From positions 1-39,233 of the forward strand of contig CAMZKY010000037.1 in NCBI GenBank assembly GCA_947311455.1: 39,233 nt of DNA, written 5' to 3'. Positions 7,405 to 16,885 of the stretch are shown here, in pieces. The position numbers and the translations under genes are program-made. The notes beneath the pieces are model-generated. The model made no database searches, was not told the DNA's origin, and saw only the letters and a list, made by a program, of their open reading frames with translations. This DNA is from an uncultured Marinosulfonomonas sp. GTDB lineage: Bacteria; Pseudomonadota; Alphaproteobacteria; Rhodobacterales; Rhodobacteraceae. The stretch's first letter is position 1; each line of letters opens with the position of its first letter.

Positions 7405-7767
7405 ATGTTTAATCTATTCTCTCGCGGCCCTGCCGCTGGTCAACTTTCGGCAGCTGACGCGATCAAACTGGTTGCGGACGATGAAATGGTTTTGATTGAT
7501 GTGCGTGACATCAACGAAGTGAACCAAACGGGCCGAGCTGAAGGTGCGATCCATATCCCTTTGATGATGCTACGTTTTCAAGCCGATCCTCGCAATCCCG
7601 ACTTTAACAAAGCCTTGGATGTCAATAAAAAAGTTGGCGTTTACTGTGCAACGGGTGCCCGTTCCGGTATGGCTGCACAAATGCTGGGTCAGCTTGGATT
7701 TACCGATGTGCATAATATTGGCGGCCTCCAAAGCTGGTATGCGGCTGGTGGTAAAATCACCCGCTAA
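7405..7767 (+). CDS. Rhodanese-like sulfurtransferase
   Basis: Single-domain rhodanese of 120 aa, predicted cytoplasmic, which would move sulfane sulfur through a cysteine persulfide. The active-site loop is 'CATGARS' with catalytic Cys81. 'VLIDVRDINEVNQTGRAEGAIHIPL' and 'GFTDVHNIGGLQSWYAAGG' are the usual CH2A and C-terminal rhodanese motifs. The track begins at a TTG 18 nt upstream; the ATG at 7405 is preferred because AGGA at 7393-7396 is correctly spaced. There is no membrane segment, unlike E. coli YgaP, but a stand-alone YgaP-type membrane domain lies on the other side of uvrA. The promoter overlaps an ATTC-N8-GAAT dyad, suggesting sulfide-responsive repression (inference). A shared terminator follows. 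Confidence 0.92.
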   Translation: MFNLFSRGPAAGQLSAADAIKLVADDEMVLIDVRDINEVNQTGRAEGAIHIPLMMLRFQADPRNPDFNKALDVNKKVGVYCATGARSGMAAQMLGQLGFTDVHNIGGLQSWYAAGGKITR

Positions 7768-7791
7768 ACCAACCTGAATTTCCTCCCCCAT

Positions 7792-7824
7792 AAAAGGGTC
7801 GCACACTTATTGTGCGGCCCTTTT
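7792..7824. terminator. Bidirectional terminator between rhodanese gene and lpd
   Basis: AAAAGGGTCGCACA and TGTGCGGCCCTTTT form a long stem with one G-T wobble and a 5-nt loop. T runs flank it in both orientations. It lies between convergent genes, 25 nt after the rhodanese stop and 4 nt from the lpd stop, and should end both transcripts. Confidence 0.9.
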
Positions 7825-7827
7825 TCT

Positions 7828-9222
7828 TTACATATGGATCACACGCCCATAAGCGTCCAATATGCTTTCGTGCATCATTTCCGACAGGGTTGGGTGCGGG
7901 AATACAGTGTTCATCAAGTCTTCTTCAGTGGTTTCAAGCTGGCGCCCCACCACATAGCCCTGAATCAATTCCGTCACTTCGGCACCAACCATATGTGCGC
8001 CCAGCAATTCGCCGGTTTTGGCGTCAAACACAGTTTTCACCATACCTTCAGGTTCCCCCAATGCGATGGCTTTGCCGTTGCCCATAAACGGAAAACGCCC
8101 GACTTTGATTTCATATCCCAATTCTTTGGCTTTTGCCTCGGTATAGCCTACGCTGGCCACCTGTGGCGTACAATAGGTGCAGCCCGCGATGCTTTCGGGG
8201 CGCACCGGATGGGGTTTACCGCCGGCGATCAATTCGGCCACCATAACGCCTTCGTGGCTGGCTTTGTGGGCAAGCCACGGTGCGCCGGCGATATCGCCAA
8301 TGGCAAACAAACCGTCCACACCCGTGCGGCAATACTCATCGACCACAACATGGGTGCGATCCAGTTTTACGCCTAAGGCTTCTAGCCCCAAATCTTCAAC
8401 ATTACCGACAATCCCCACCGCAGAAATCACCGTGTCAAATTCCATGGTTTCAACTTTGCCGCCAGTTTCAATATGGGCAACCACCTTGGATTTGCTGCGA
8501 TCCAGCTTTTTGACCATGGCTTTTTCCATGATTTTCATGCCTTGTTTGACAAACTGCTTTTTGGCGAATTTGGATATTTCCACATCTTCCACAGGCAGGA
8601 CACGATCCATCACCTCAACCACCGTGGTTTCAGCCCCCAGCGTGTTGTAAAAACTGGCAAATTCAATGCCAATCGCGCCCGATCCAATCACCAACAGCTT
8701 TTTGGGCATGTGTGGTGGATTCAAGGCGTGTTTATACGTCCAAACCCGTTCGCCGTCGGCCTCAAGCCCGGGCAATTCGCGCGCGCGCGCGCCAGTGGCA
8801 AGGATGATCGCAGGGGTGGTTAATTCTTCAACAGTCTTTTCAGTTTTCACCGTCACGCGGCCCTTGGCGGGGAGATGCGCCTGCCCCATCAGGACAGTGA
8901 TTTTGTTCTTTTTCATCAAATGGCCGATGCCACCAGATAGCTGCCCTGCCACCTGACGTGAACGTTTAACAACCGCGTTTAAATCAAAGTCAATTTTCGT
9001 GGCAGACAGTCCAAATTCCTTGGCGCGGTGCATCAGGTGAAACACTTCGGACGAGCGCAGCAAGGCTTTTGTTGGAATACAGCCCCAGTTCAGGCAAATG
9101 CCGCCCAGATGCTCGCGTTCAACAATAGCAACCTTTTTACCCAGTTGCGCAGCCCGAATAGCCGCAACATATCCGCCCGGGCCAGCCCCGATTACAATCA
9201 CATCATAAGCCGTTGTCGCCAT
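7828..9222 (-). CDS. lpd: Dihydrolipoamide dehydrogenase (E3)
   Basis: FAD- and NAD-dependent E3 component that reoxidises dihydrolipoamide in 2-oxoacid dehydrogenase complexes, 464 aa. The FAD-binding GAGPGG lies at residues 12-17 and the redox-active disulfide in 'CLNWGCIPTK' (Cys43/Cys48). The NAD-binding motif is 'VIGSGAIGIEFASFY', 'GLFAIGDIAGAPWLAHKASHEG' holds the second FAD motif, and the C-terminal catalytic 'HPTLSE' is present. GGAGAG precedes the ATG. No E1 or E2 gene is adjacent, so I cannot tell which complex it mainly serves. It has its own spacing on both sides and looks monocistronic. Confidence 0.96.
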   Translation of the reverse strand: MATTAYDVIVIGAGPGGYVAAIRAAQLGKKVAIVEREHLGGICLNWGCIPTKALLRSSEVFHLMHRAKEFGLSATKIDFDLNAVVKRSRQVAGQLSGGIGHLMKKNKITVLMGQAHLPAKGRVTVKTEKTVEELTTPAIILATGARARELPGLEADGERVWTYKHALNPPHMPKKLLVIGSGAIGIEFASFYNTLGAETTVVEVMDRVLPVEDVEISKFAKKQFVKQGMKIMEKAMVKKLDRSKSKVVAHIETGGKVETMEFDTVISAVGIVGNVEDLGLEALGVKLDRTHVVVDEYCRTGVDGLFAIGDIAGAPWLAHKASHEGVMVAELIAGGKPHPVRPESIAGCTYCTPQVASVGYTEAKAKELGYEIKVGRFPFMGNGKAIALGEPEGMVKTVFDAKTGELLGAHMVGAEVTELIQGYVVGRQLETTEEDLMNTVFPHPTLSEMMHESILDAYGRVIHM

Positions 9223-9292
9223 GTCTATCTCTCCGGTTTTGAAACAGGTTTGATATTAAACTACTTTTTGAGCGGGGACAATGCGCCCATAG

Positions 9293-9322
9293 AAAAAGCG
9301 GCCTGCATTTATACAAGCCGCT
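9293..9322 (-). terminator. Terminator after the DUF924 gene
   Basis: On the minus strand AGCGGC pairs with GCCGCT across a 14-nt loop whose ends can extend the stem (TTG/CAG), followed by five T. It lies about 20 nt past the DUF924 stop and upstream of lpd, separating the two genes. Confidence 0.7.
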
Positions 9323-9340
9323 GATTTATCGACATATTAT

Positions 9341-9925
9341 TCAGGCTTGAACAGCTGCAACAGCCGCGCCATATCCACCTTGATCAAGGAATGCAGCCTC
9401 GGGCGCGGTGATTTTACGCTCCAATGCGGTATTGCGATAGGGGAATCGGCCAAATTTCCGGATCACTTCGCGGTGGGCTTTGGCGTGGATAAGCTGGGTT
9501 GGCCCAGCATCCGGCATACGCTTGGTCATCAGGCAAACGCATTTTTCCTGATCGGTAAGGCATTCGGAATGCATCAGGGGAAGGTAGAAAAACTGGCGCT
9601 CTGGCTCGGATACCCGCAAATCCATTTTCTTATCAATTGCTATTTTTGTGGCGGCCCGTGCAATTTTATCCGTTGAATAGGCTCGGCCGTCTTCGCGAAA
9701 CATATTGCGTGGGAACTGATCGGTCAGGATCAGATAGGCCAAGGTAGACCGGCTTTTGGAAAGCCAGTCTTTTAAGCCACCATTCTTGGCAATTTCCCAA
9801 GTTTTCTGGAATTTGTCGCGAATTTTTCGATCAACAGATGAGTTCACTTCATACCAGCCGCTTGGGCCAATTTCATTTAACCAAAACTCTAAAATCTCGT
9901 TCGCAATTCCGTCTGGGCTGGCCAT
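9341..9925 (-). CDS. DUF924 family protein
   Basis: Member of the DUF924 family of all-helical proteins with no established function, 194 aa from the chosen start. Characteristic stretches are 'ILEFWLNEIGPSGWYEVNSSVDRKIRDKF', 'TLAYLILTDQFPRNMFR' and the C-terminal 'GRFPYRN'. The track start is 22 codons upstream, but a strong GAGGAGAG ribosome binding site stands just before the ATG at 9925, giving 'MASPDGIANEILEFW', the usual family beginning. No signal peptide or membrane segment is evident. A terminator follows. No functional hint comes from the neighbours (MFS transporter upstream, lpd downstream). Confidence 0.88.
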   Translation of the reverse strand: MASPDGIANEILEFWLNEIGPSGWYEVNSSVDRKIRDKFQKTWEIAKNGGLKDWLSKSRSTLAYLILTDQFPRNMFREDGRAYSTDKIARAATKIAIDKKMDLRVSEPERQFFYLPLMHSECLTDQEKCVCLMTKRMPDAGPTQLIHAKAHREVIRKFGRFPYRNTALERKITAPEAAFLDQGGYGAAVAAVQA

Positions 9926-10014
9926 TGGTCTCTCCTCACCTATATCCGCTCCCGTTGAAATTACCGTTGCAAATGTTTTTCCAATTAGCAACGAGTTTCT
10001 TCATTTATTGTAAA

Positions 10015-11265
10015 TCAGTTTTCTTCGTCCAGCTCAATTTCAATCGAGACCTCTTGTGAAAGTTCAACAACAACAGGCGATGCGGTGGGGGAAATCGGGA
10101 TGTAGGTCCCCGTATCCTCAACAGCAATCGCAGCACGTTGTGTCATGCGGTAGCCTGCATAAATTGCCAATGCGACAAGCATAATCGCGATATATACAAA
10201 GAAACCGCCAGGCCCGATGATCCCCATAATCCAACCAATAACCATCGGCCCTGAAACCGCCCCCAAACCGGAAATAAAGATCAACCCGCCCGATGCTGCG
10301 GCCATATCATCGTGATCCAGAAAATCATTGGTATAGGCGATAAACAGCGCATAAAGCGGACTAAGGATCCCGCCGATGACAAACATAATTGCTGTTTGAA
10401 TAACAAAATCGTTTTCAAATATTGCACCCAACATGGCCAACGTGCCGCCTATGGTAGCCAGAATCGCGATGAGAAAACGGCGATCCATGCGATCAGACAC
10501 CCAGCCGATGGGATATTGCAAAACAACAGCCCCGACAAACCCCGACGATACAAACATAGAAATCTGTGCAAGGCTTAGCCCCAGCAGTGTTGCATAAACA
10601 GCAGACATGGCAAACATGGCCGACCACGCCCCGCTTTGCAAAAACATCCCCACACATCCAAGTGGCGAGATCTCAAACAATCGTCGCAGGCTCATGGCTT
10701 GGGTTGTTTCAAAGGCGGGTGTCGGGCTGATTGACAGCAAAATAGGCGCAAATGAAATGGAGACCAGAACCGAAGCAATGATAAACAACACATATCCAGA
10801 AGGATCCCCAATGGCCAATATCCCCTGCCCCATGACAACCCCGAGCATTTGCACAATCATATATACTGACAACGCTTTGCCGCGGTTTTCATTGCTTGCC
10901 GAATTGTTGAGCCAGCTTTCCGCGGTGACATAAACGCCCGAAAAACAGAATCCTAAAATGACCCGCCCCACGGCCCAGGCAAAGGATTGTGGAATAGCGG
11001 GGTATAGGATCAAAACAGCCGAGATAAACGAGGCAAGCGCTGCAAACACCCGCACATGCCCCACGCGCCGGATCAAATCCGGCGTCATCCGTGAGCCAGC
11101 CATAAGGCCCAGATAGTATCCCGACATCACCACAGAAATTTCGAAGGTTGAAAATCCTTCCATCCCACCTCGGACACCTAACAAGGTGCCCTGAAGGCCA
11201 TTTCCCACCATCAGCAACAGCAAGCCTAACAGCAAAGCCCAAGAGCCTTTTATGACTTCAATCAT
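10015..11265 (-). CDS. MFS transporter
   Basis: 416-aa major facilitator superfamily membrane protein with about 12 predicted hydrophobic helices, beginning 'WALLLGLLLLMVGNGLQGTLLG'. The loop between helices 2 and 3 has a degenerate MFS signature ('SRMTPDLIRRVGHVRVFA'), and a related motif recurs in the second half ('GWVSDRMDRRFL'). The 'VYVTAESWLNNSASNENRGKALSVYMI' segment resembles the YcaD-like branch. The C-terminus is a hydrophilic acidic tail of about 40 residues. GGAGAA lies correctly before the ATG. The substrate cannot be deduced; the neighbours (DUF924, queA) do not indicate one. Confidence 0.9.
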   Translation of the reverse strand: MIEVIKGSWALLLGLLLLMVGNGLQGTLLGVRGGMEGFSTFEISVVMSGYYLGLMAGSRMTPDLIRRVGHVRVFAALASFISAVLILYPAIPQSFAWAVGRVILGFCFSGVYVTAESWLNNSASNENRGKALSVYMIVQMLGVVMGQGILAIGDPSGYVLFIIASVLVSISFAPILLSISPTPAFETTQAMSLRRLFEISPLGCVGMFLQSGAWSAMFAMSAVYATLLGLSLAQISMFVSSGFVGAVVLQYPIGWVSDRMDRRFLIAILATIGGTLAMLGAIFENDFVIQTAIMFVIGGILSPLYALFIAYTNDFLDHDDMAAASGGLIFISGLGAVSGPMVIGWIMGIIGPGGFFVYIAIMLVALAIYAGYRMTQRAAIAVEDTGTYIPISPTASPVVVELSQEVSIEIELDEEN

Positions 11266-11335
11266 GATATTCTCCGCGCGATTTTTTGAAATCCTGTCAC
11301 AGAATCATCTAATCTGCGGCGTTCAGAGCGACGCT

Positions 11336-12400
11336 TTAATGTCGCAATTCTTCTTTGGGAAATAAAATCGACGCATCCCCATAGGAAAAGAACCGATATT
11401 CATTTTCAATGGCATGATCATAGATTTTATCAATGATATCTTTGCCCATTAAGGCCGACACAAGCATCAAAAGCGTTGATTTGGGGAGGTGAAAATTTGT
11501 CATCAGCGCGTCGGCCACATTAAATCGAAACCCCGGTTTGATGAAAATATCGGTGCTACCGCGCCACGGCTCAATTTGGCCTGATCGCGCGGCTGTTTCG
11601 ATCAAACGCAACGCCGTGGTGCCAACGGGAATAATGCGCCCACCCTGCTTTTGGGTTTGGCGAATTTCGTCGGCGGCTTTTTGCGTTACTTCACCGCGTT
11701 CCGAGTGCATTTTGTGCTGGCTGACATCATCCACCTTCACCGGAAGAAATGTGCCCGCCCCGACATGCAAAGTAACATAGGTAAAATCAACGCCCATTTG
11801 CGTAAGCTTCTCAAGTAAAGGCCTATCAAAATGGAGCGACGCCGTCGGAGCGGCCACGGCGCCTTTGTTTTGGGCAAAAACGGTTTGATAATCCTCGGCA
11901 TCTTGGGTGTCGGCGGGGCGCAAGGCCGCAATATATGGGGGCAGTGGCATCGCCCCCACATTGTTTAAGGCGGTGTCAAATTCATCGCCGGTTAGATTAA
12001 ATTCCAAAACCGCTTCGCCGGCCACTTTTTCAACCAAACGGGCCTTGAAATCATCGGAAAAAACAATTTCCTCGTTTTCTTTCAACTTTTTTAGCGGCTT
12101 AATCAAAGCCAGCCACGTGCCATCGCTTCGCGGTTCGAGCAGCGTAACCTCGATCTTTGCTTGCCCCGCCCCTTGGGCTGACATCCGGTGACGCAAGCCA
12201 AACAAACGGGCGGGAATAACCTTTGTATCATTCAACACAAGCCGATCTCCGGCCTGCAAAACATCAACAAGATCAAAGACATGGCGATCAGAAATCCGGT
12301 CGCCTATGGCCACCAACAAACGCGAAGACGGGCGCGGTTTGGCCGGACGGGTGGCAATCAGGCTTTCCGGCAACTCAAAATCAAAATCCGAAAGCTTCAT
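11336..12400 (-). CDS. queA: tRNA preQ1(34) S-adenosylmethionine ribosyltransferase-isomerase
   Basis: QueA transfers and rearranges the ribosyl group of S-adenosylmethionine onto preQ1 in tRNA, giving epoxyqueuosine on the queuosine pathway. The 354-aa length is standard. Family blocks include '[30 protein letters not shown]', '[14 protein letters not shown]', 'APTASLHFD', '[17 protein letters not shown]', 'MHSERGEV' and '[19 protein letters not shown]'. The ATG overlaps the stop of the upstream AsmA-like gene in ATGA, a 4-nt overlap indicating translational coupling in one operon. Other queuosine genes such as tgt are not seen in the window. Confidence 0.97.
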   Translation of the reverse strand: MKLSDFDFELPESLIATRPAKPRPSSRLLVAIGDRISDRHVFDLVDVLQAGDRLVLNDTKVIPARLFGLRHRMSAQGAGQAKIEVTLLEPRSDGTWLALIKPLKKLKENEEIVFSDDFKARLVEKVAGEAVLEFNLTGDEFDTALNNVGAMPLPPYIAALRPADTQDAEDYQTVFAQNKGAVAAPTASLHFDRPLLEKLTQMGVDFTYVTLHVGAGTFLPVKVDDVSQHKMHSERGEVTQKAADEIRQTQKQGGRIIPVGTTALRLIETAARSGQIEPWRGSTDIFIKPGFRFNVADALMTNFHLPKSTLLMLVSALMGKDIIDKIYDHAIENEYRFFSYGDASILFPKEELRH

Positions 12401-15400
12401 GGCGCGAGCTTTGGGGGGCGTTTGCGAAACAGATTCCGGAACATCCCGGGCGTAAGGAGCGAAAGCGGGTTCACTTTGATCTGAGGATCATCAGCAGAGC
12501 CCACCATCTTATAGTTAAACCCGATCAAGCCCTCGCCTTTACGCGTGAGAATGGCTCCGACACCGTTCAAGATATAAATCGGTGAAATCACGCCGCGCAT
12601 ATCAAGTGTTGAATTTTGCAAATTATAAATCCCGTCCATAGAAACCCCTATCGAGGCGCCGATTGCGCTGGCCGATGTGACGATCACTTGCTTTGGGGTC
12701 AAGCGAAATCGGCCTTCGTAACTATTAAAAACAATTCCTTGCCCGTTTAATTGTTCGAGCAGGCCAACAATACTGATCGCGCCAAGAATTCCAGCCATTG
12801 CCGGTGCACCGATGATTTTGATGTTTTTGCCTGCAAGGCTGCCATCATAAACCCCGTTTTCGCCTTTGCGCGGGATCAATGTCATATCCAGCGTGCCGCC
12901 ATGCGCCCGATCTAAAACCCCTGCAGATCGGTAAACACCGCCTGCATCCTTGGAAAGAATACGCACAGCGCTGCCGCCTTTGGTGGGTGTAACGGTTCCG
13001 CGTATACGCGCTCCGCCATTGATCCGTGCGGTGAACTTGCCGTTAAATCCGGGGTGCCGTTTGAATTCACCGCTAAAGTTGCTTAGAACAATACCTTCGG
13101 AAACGATAAGGCTGTCTAAATTCAGCACAAGTGTGGAATTTGATCTGCCCCCCCCGCCAGCTCCGCCAAAGCTGGTTTTTCGAATATCAACCCTTCCCGA
13201 CGACACAACAATATTTGGTGTTCTGTTTTTGCCGCGCCCAACAAGCTCAACCGCTGCATCCAACCACCCCGCCAGCCGAACACGTGAAAACCTTGCCGAT
13301 TTCAGGTCTCCGTTGGACGTGAGTGTCACTGAGCCTTTTGCTTTCAGGCCCGCGCCCTCCAAAACCAGATTATCAATATGTGGCACGTCGCCTAACGTAC
13401 CCGAAACATCAAGCAATCCTTTGCTGTTTTTGGCCATGCGCCACGCCAAATCCGCGATCCGAAGGCCAATGCGGTTTAAATCCGAAATCAAATGAAATTT
13501 CGGGGCCGCACCGCGCGCCAGATCAATTTCGATACGCGCTTGGCCCGCGCCTGAGACGCTTCCTTTCGGTAATCCGATGCCAAATTCAGTGACAAACCGT
13601 TGCGACAGCTCGATTGTGCCTTCAACGCGCGAATGACCATCGGATTTAGGCCCCAGTGCCTGACGCCACGCGCCCTGAATAGGCACCGTTCCAATCTGGC
13701 CTTTTCCTGCAATGACAATTTTTGTCGGGGTTGCGGTGACGGAAAGACGATCTGCGTGTAACACGCGGCCTTTGATGATCTTGTCGGTGCTTACATTGCG
13801 CAAAATCGCATCAACGTTGTAATCTACATCTTGTATTTCTATTTTTTTGGCCAACACCAGCCGGATTTGCGCGTCAATTTGTGCAACCCCTGTGGCTAAA
13901 TCAACCGGCTGACCTGCCTTTGACATTATGTTAAACGGTTTTTCATCCAGCAAAGACAGCGCCGCTGTTATCGGCCCTTTGGCTTTTAGAAACACATGCG
14001 CTTTTGCCGGAATTTGATTAATATCCGGGATTTGAAAAACAGTGCCCGCCGCATTAATCCGTCCGCCTTTGGGGGCCGTCACCACGCCTTGTGTCACGGT
14101 TAAGGTAAAGGTATTGTCGGTGATGGCAGCGTGTCCTTTGCCATGCTGAATCGGCGGAAGCGTTTTGACAAACCGCACATTTGCATCGTCTATCTCAAAG
14201 CTAAGGCCATAAATGGGTTTTTCGTGCGGTTTTAGCCGTAAAGCACCAATAACATTGAAAATATTTGCAGAATTTACGTTTTGTTCAAGCCAGGTTCGGG
14301 TTGGCGGAATGGCAACAACCGGCCATAATTCAAGCAGGCGCACAGGATCGATATTTGGCGCTTTTGCGTTCAATGAAACCTGCCAGCCGTTTGGCACCAC
14401 GCTGATCTCGCCATCGGCTTGATAAATGTATTCATCGTCTTCCAACACCAACTGCCCAATCGAAAGCGAGAACGGATCGAAATCCAGCTTCATATCAATC
14501 GCCCCGCCCGACATATTGATAGGGACGGCAAAGACACCATCAGGGTTTGCTGAAAGTTCGCTTATCCTGAATTGCCCCAGCAACGTTTTTGGAATGCCTT
14601 CTTCCAAATTACGAAGAAAGCCGGAGCCTTCTAAAACCAGGCTGCCTATTTCAGTTTTTACAGACAGTTCGTTAAACTCGATTTTTTGATGTTCGGCGTC
14701 GAACCCAAAATAAGCCCGTCCCGAATTAAACCCGAACGAGCGAGCGGTCTCGCTGGGTTTTAACAGCCCTTTGCCGATTTCAAGCGTGCCGTTTAGGCGG
14801 GAAATAAACCCATCCGTGCCTACTTCTGCTCTTAAAGCGCCAGAAATCGGGGCTTCCAATACGCCAAGCCACGCCAATGCAGGCACTTGGCTGGCCAAAT
14901 CGCGGGCCGCTATTCCATCCACCTTGGCGCCAATCAGGGCTTCTAATTCACCGATTTTCTTTTCGAAACTAAATTCTGTTGTGGCCGCTTGGTCTGATCC
15001 ATACCTGATATCAAATCCAACATTCACTTCGACCCGATCTTTGTCGTGAATAAGATTAAATCGCCCCTGCGAAATCAGCCAGTTTCGATCCACGCGCAAA
15101 TCTTCGTAGGCAACGGTAAGAGATGTGATATTCACCGTTTCCAAAGCCGCCATTTCGGGAATTTGGAACAACTTGTCAATCGTTTGCATGACGCGCGATA
15201 ACGAAACCTTTTCGATCGCCTGGTTGGTTGGCTCTATTTCTACATCCACACCAAAATCCAAAACGCCGTTTTGCGCACGGCGCACACTCACTTCGACGCC
15301 CGATAATTCAATCTGTCTCGGATGAAATTCACCCCGCAAAAGCGCTGATTTCGATAAAGACGCCTGAACCTTTTCGGAGCGGGAAATCAAAACGCCATCG

Positions 15401-15705
15401 GTATTGCGTCGTTCCAAATTGGTTACGGTGAAATTTGGGCGGAATTCCCGATCAAAATGAAGAAATATGTCGCCAAATGTTATTTGTCCATTGGGCGAGA
15501 TGATATCAAGCTGCTCTTGCACTTTTGCCCGCACCCATTCAGGGGTCGAAACCGATTTTCCGGATAAAACAAATGCCCCAAACCCAAGAAGCAATAGAAA
15601 GAACAACACCTTAAGAAATGGCCAAAGCCCAAAATACCTTGGCCCACGGCGTTTGCGGCGGGGCATCTTTTTTGCCGTGGTTTCTGGGGTGTTCTCGTTG
15701 CTCAT
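12397..15705 (-). CDS. AsmA/YhdP-like envelope protein (DUF3971 / AsmA C-terminal type)
   Basis: 1102-aa protein with a basic cytoplasmic N-terminus ('[10 protein letters not shown]'), one membrane anchor at about 27-46 ('[23 protein letters not shown]') and a very long beta-rich periplasmic body. It is of the AsmA-like class to which E. coli YhdP and TamB belong; these are thought to form lipid-conducting bridges between inner and outer membranes. The C-terminal block '[38 protein letters not shown]' and '[14 protein letters not shown]' are typical of the alphaproteobacterial AsmA-like C-terminal domain. A Gly/Ser stretch ('[11 protein letters not shown]') lies near residue 855. The ribosome binding site is weak. 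It is coupled to queA by a 4-nt overlap. The lipid-transport role is inferred from the family. Confidence 0.85.
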   Translation of the reverse strand: MSNENTPETTAKKMPRRKRRGPRYFGLWPFLKVLFFLLLLGFGAFVLSGKSVSTPEWVRAKVQEQLDIISPNGQITFGDIFLHFDREFRPNFTVTNLERRNTDGVLISRSEKVQASLSKSALLRGEFHPRQIELSGVEVSVRRAQNGVLDFGVDVEIEPTNQAIEKVSLSRVMQTIDKLFQIPEMAALETVNITSLTVAYEDLRVDRNWLISQGRFNLIHDKDRVEVNVGFDIRYGSDQAATTEFSFEKKIGELEALIGAKVDGIAARDLASQVPALAWLGVLEAPISGALRAEVGTDGFISRLNGTLEIGKGLLKPSETARSFGFNSGRAYFGFDAEHQKIEFNELSVKTEIGSLVLEGSGFLRNLEEGIPKTLLGQFRISELSANPDGVFAVPINMSGGAIDMKLDFDPFSLSIGQLVLEDDEYIYQADGEISVVPNGWQVSLNAKAPNIDPVRLLELWPVVAIPPTRTWLEQNVNSANIFNVIGALRLKPHEKPIYGLSFEIDDANVRFVKTLPPIQHGKGHAAITDNTFTLTVTQGVVTAPKGGRINAAGTVFQIPDINQIPAKAHVFLKAKGPITAALSLLDEKPFNIMSKAGQPVDLATGVAQIDAQIRLVLAKKIEIQDVDYNVDAILRNVSTDKIIKGRVLHADRLSVTATPTKIVIAGKGQIGTVPIQGAWRQALGPKSDGHSRVEGTIELSQRFVTEFGIGLPKGSVSGAGQARIEIDLARGAAPKFHLISDLNRIGLRIADLAWRMAKNSKGLLDVSGTLGDVPHIDNLVLEGAGLKAKGSVTLTSNGDLKSARFSRVRLAGWLDAAVELVGRGKNRTPNIVVSSGRVDIRKTSFGGAGGGGRSNSTLVLNLDSLIVSEGIVLSNFSGEFKRHPGFNGKFTARINGGARIRGTVTPTKGGSAVRILSKDAGGVYRSAGVLDRAHGGTLDMTLIPRKGENGVYDGSLAGKNIKIIGAPAMAGILGAISIVGLLEQLNGQGIVFNSYEGRFRLTPKQVIVTSASAIGASIGVSMDGIYNLQNSTLDMRGVISPIYILNGVGAILTRKGEGLIGFNYKMVGSADDPQIKVNPLSLLTPGMFRNLFRKRPPKLAP

Positions 15706-15863
15706 TTACTTTGAATACGTATTTTCCTGATACTTGTCATTGCATTAATCGATCTGATCCGCAAAAGCATTCGATTTTCTGATACTTGGCAAAAACAAGC
15801 CGAGGCGCTTGTTTGTTGACGAAAAACCTGAAATGCATAATAAAAACCTAATTGGGGAATATG

Positions 15864-16685
15864 ATGGGCGTACTGACACTTTCTGAAATGGCGGTTGATG
15901 TTCTAAACTGCACCGATGCAGCTGAAAAAGCATCTCTTTCAAGGGAATACGCTAAAATATGGTTTGCGGCGCGCGAATCTGACAGCACCTCAATCCCTTT
16001 GGGAAATGCCACCCCCCCTCCAAACCCAGCGCGCCCTGATAAGCCTGATCTTTTGTCGCCGCGCGATGTTCCTAAACGCAAAATCGGCACAGAAAAAGGG
16101 CGCACGGCCTTACTGCATGCGATTGCCCATATTGAATTGAATGCGGTTGATTTACATTGGGATATTATTGCGCGGTATTGTGATACTGAAATGCCAATCG
16201 GGTTTTATGATGATTGGGTTAAGGCGGCGGATGAAGAAGCCAAGCATTTCGGCCTTTTATGTGATTGCCTCGCCACCTACGGTAGCCATTATGGCGCACT
16301 TCCGGCTCATGCGGGCATGTGGCGTGCGGCGATTGACACAGCGGATGATTTCATGGGGCGGTTAGCGGTTGTGCCAATGGTGCTTGAGGCGCGCGGGCTG
16401 GATGTAACACCCGCAATGATTGATATTTTCAAAGGCATCAAAGACGAAAAAACTGTAGAGGCCATGGCGGTTATCTATCAAGAAGAAGTTGGCCATGTTG
16501 CCTATGGCTCAAAATGGTTTCACTTTCTGTGTGGTCGCCACAATCTGGATCCCAAAGATGAATTTCATCGTTTGGTGCGTAAATATTTCCATTCAAAACT
16601 AAGCCCGCCTTTTAACGAAGAGAAACGTGCCGAAGCCGGGCTTCCGCCGGATTTTTATTGGCCATTAACCAAAGATCAAAGCTAA
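15864..16685 (+). CDS. DUF455 ferritin-like protein
   Basis: 273-aa protein of the DUF455 family, which has a ferritin-like four-helix fold with a probable di-metal site. Candidate metal ligands are in 'HAIAHIELNAVDLHWD', 'AADEEAKHFGLL', 'VPMVLEARGLDVTPAMI' and 'IYQEEVGHVAYG', which give the E...ExxH pattern twice. The exact reaction is not established for the family. The track start is an upstream TTG; two ATGs follow at 15861 and 15864, and GGGGA at 15854-15858 best serves the second. The N-terminal region has a Pro-rich stretch ('TPPPNPARPDKP'). It is divergent from the AsmA-like gene and seems to stand alone. Confidence 0.85.
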   Translation: MGVLTLSEMAVDVLNCTDAAEKASLSREYAKIWFAARESDSTSIPLGNATPPPNPARPDKPDLLSPRDVPKRKIGTEKGRTALLHAIAHIELNAVDLHWDIIARYCDTEMPIGFYDDWVKAADEEAKHFGLLCDCLATYGSHYGALPAHAGMWRAAIDTADDFMGRLAVVPMVLEARGLDVTPAMIDIFKGIKDEKTVEAMAVIYQEEVGHVAYGSKWFHFLCGRHNLDPKDEFHRLVRKYFHSKLSPPFNEEKRAEAGLPPDFYWPLTKDQS

Positions 16686-16798
16686 AGGCCGGAAATATGT
16701 GCTCATACGGGCGGTTCTGTTCGCTTTGTTTCGGCAAATTATCGCCTAGTATCCGCAGGTTATCCTCTATTTGCGGCTGGAAAACAGGTAAATAAAAC

Positions 16799-16827
16799 TT
16801 GATCCAATGTTTAGCAATCGTTAGGAA
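16799..16827 (+). promoter_or_regulatory. Candidate sigma70 promoter for M23-bactofilin operon
   Basis: TTGATC (16799-16804) and TAGGAA (16822-16827) are separated by 17 nt, about 60 nt before the chosen M23 start. Each hexamer has about four of six consensus positions, so this is a plausible but unproven promoter. Confidence 0.35.
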
Positions 16828-16885
16828 TGCATGGTAGCAACGTTTGGGGACGTGGCTTTGAGTATTTTTGGGATGGGGCAGAAAT

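Noticed and set aside
9965-9993. CGTTGC...GCAACG inverted repeat downstream of the MFS gene
   Set aside because: Loop of 17 nt, short stem and no T run on the transcribed strand; not a convincing terminator.
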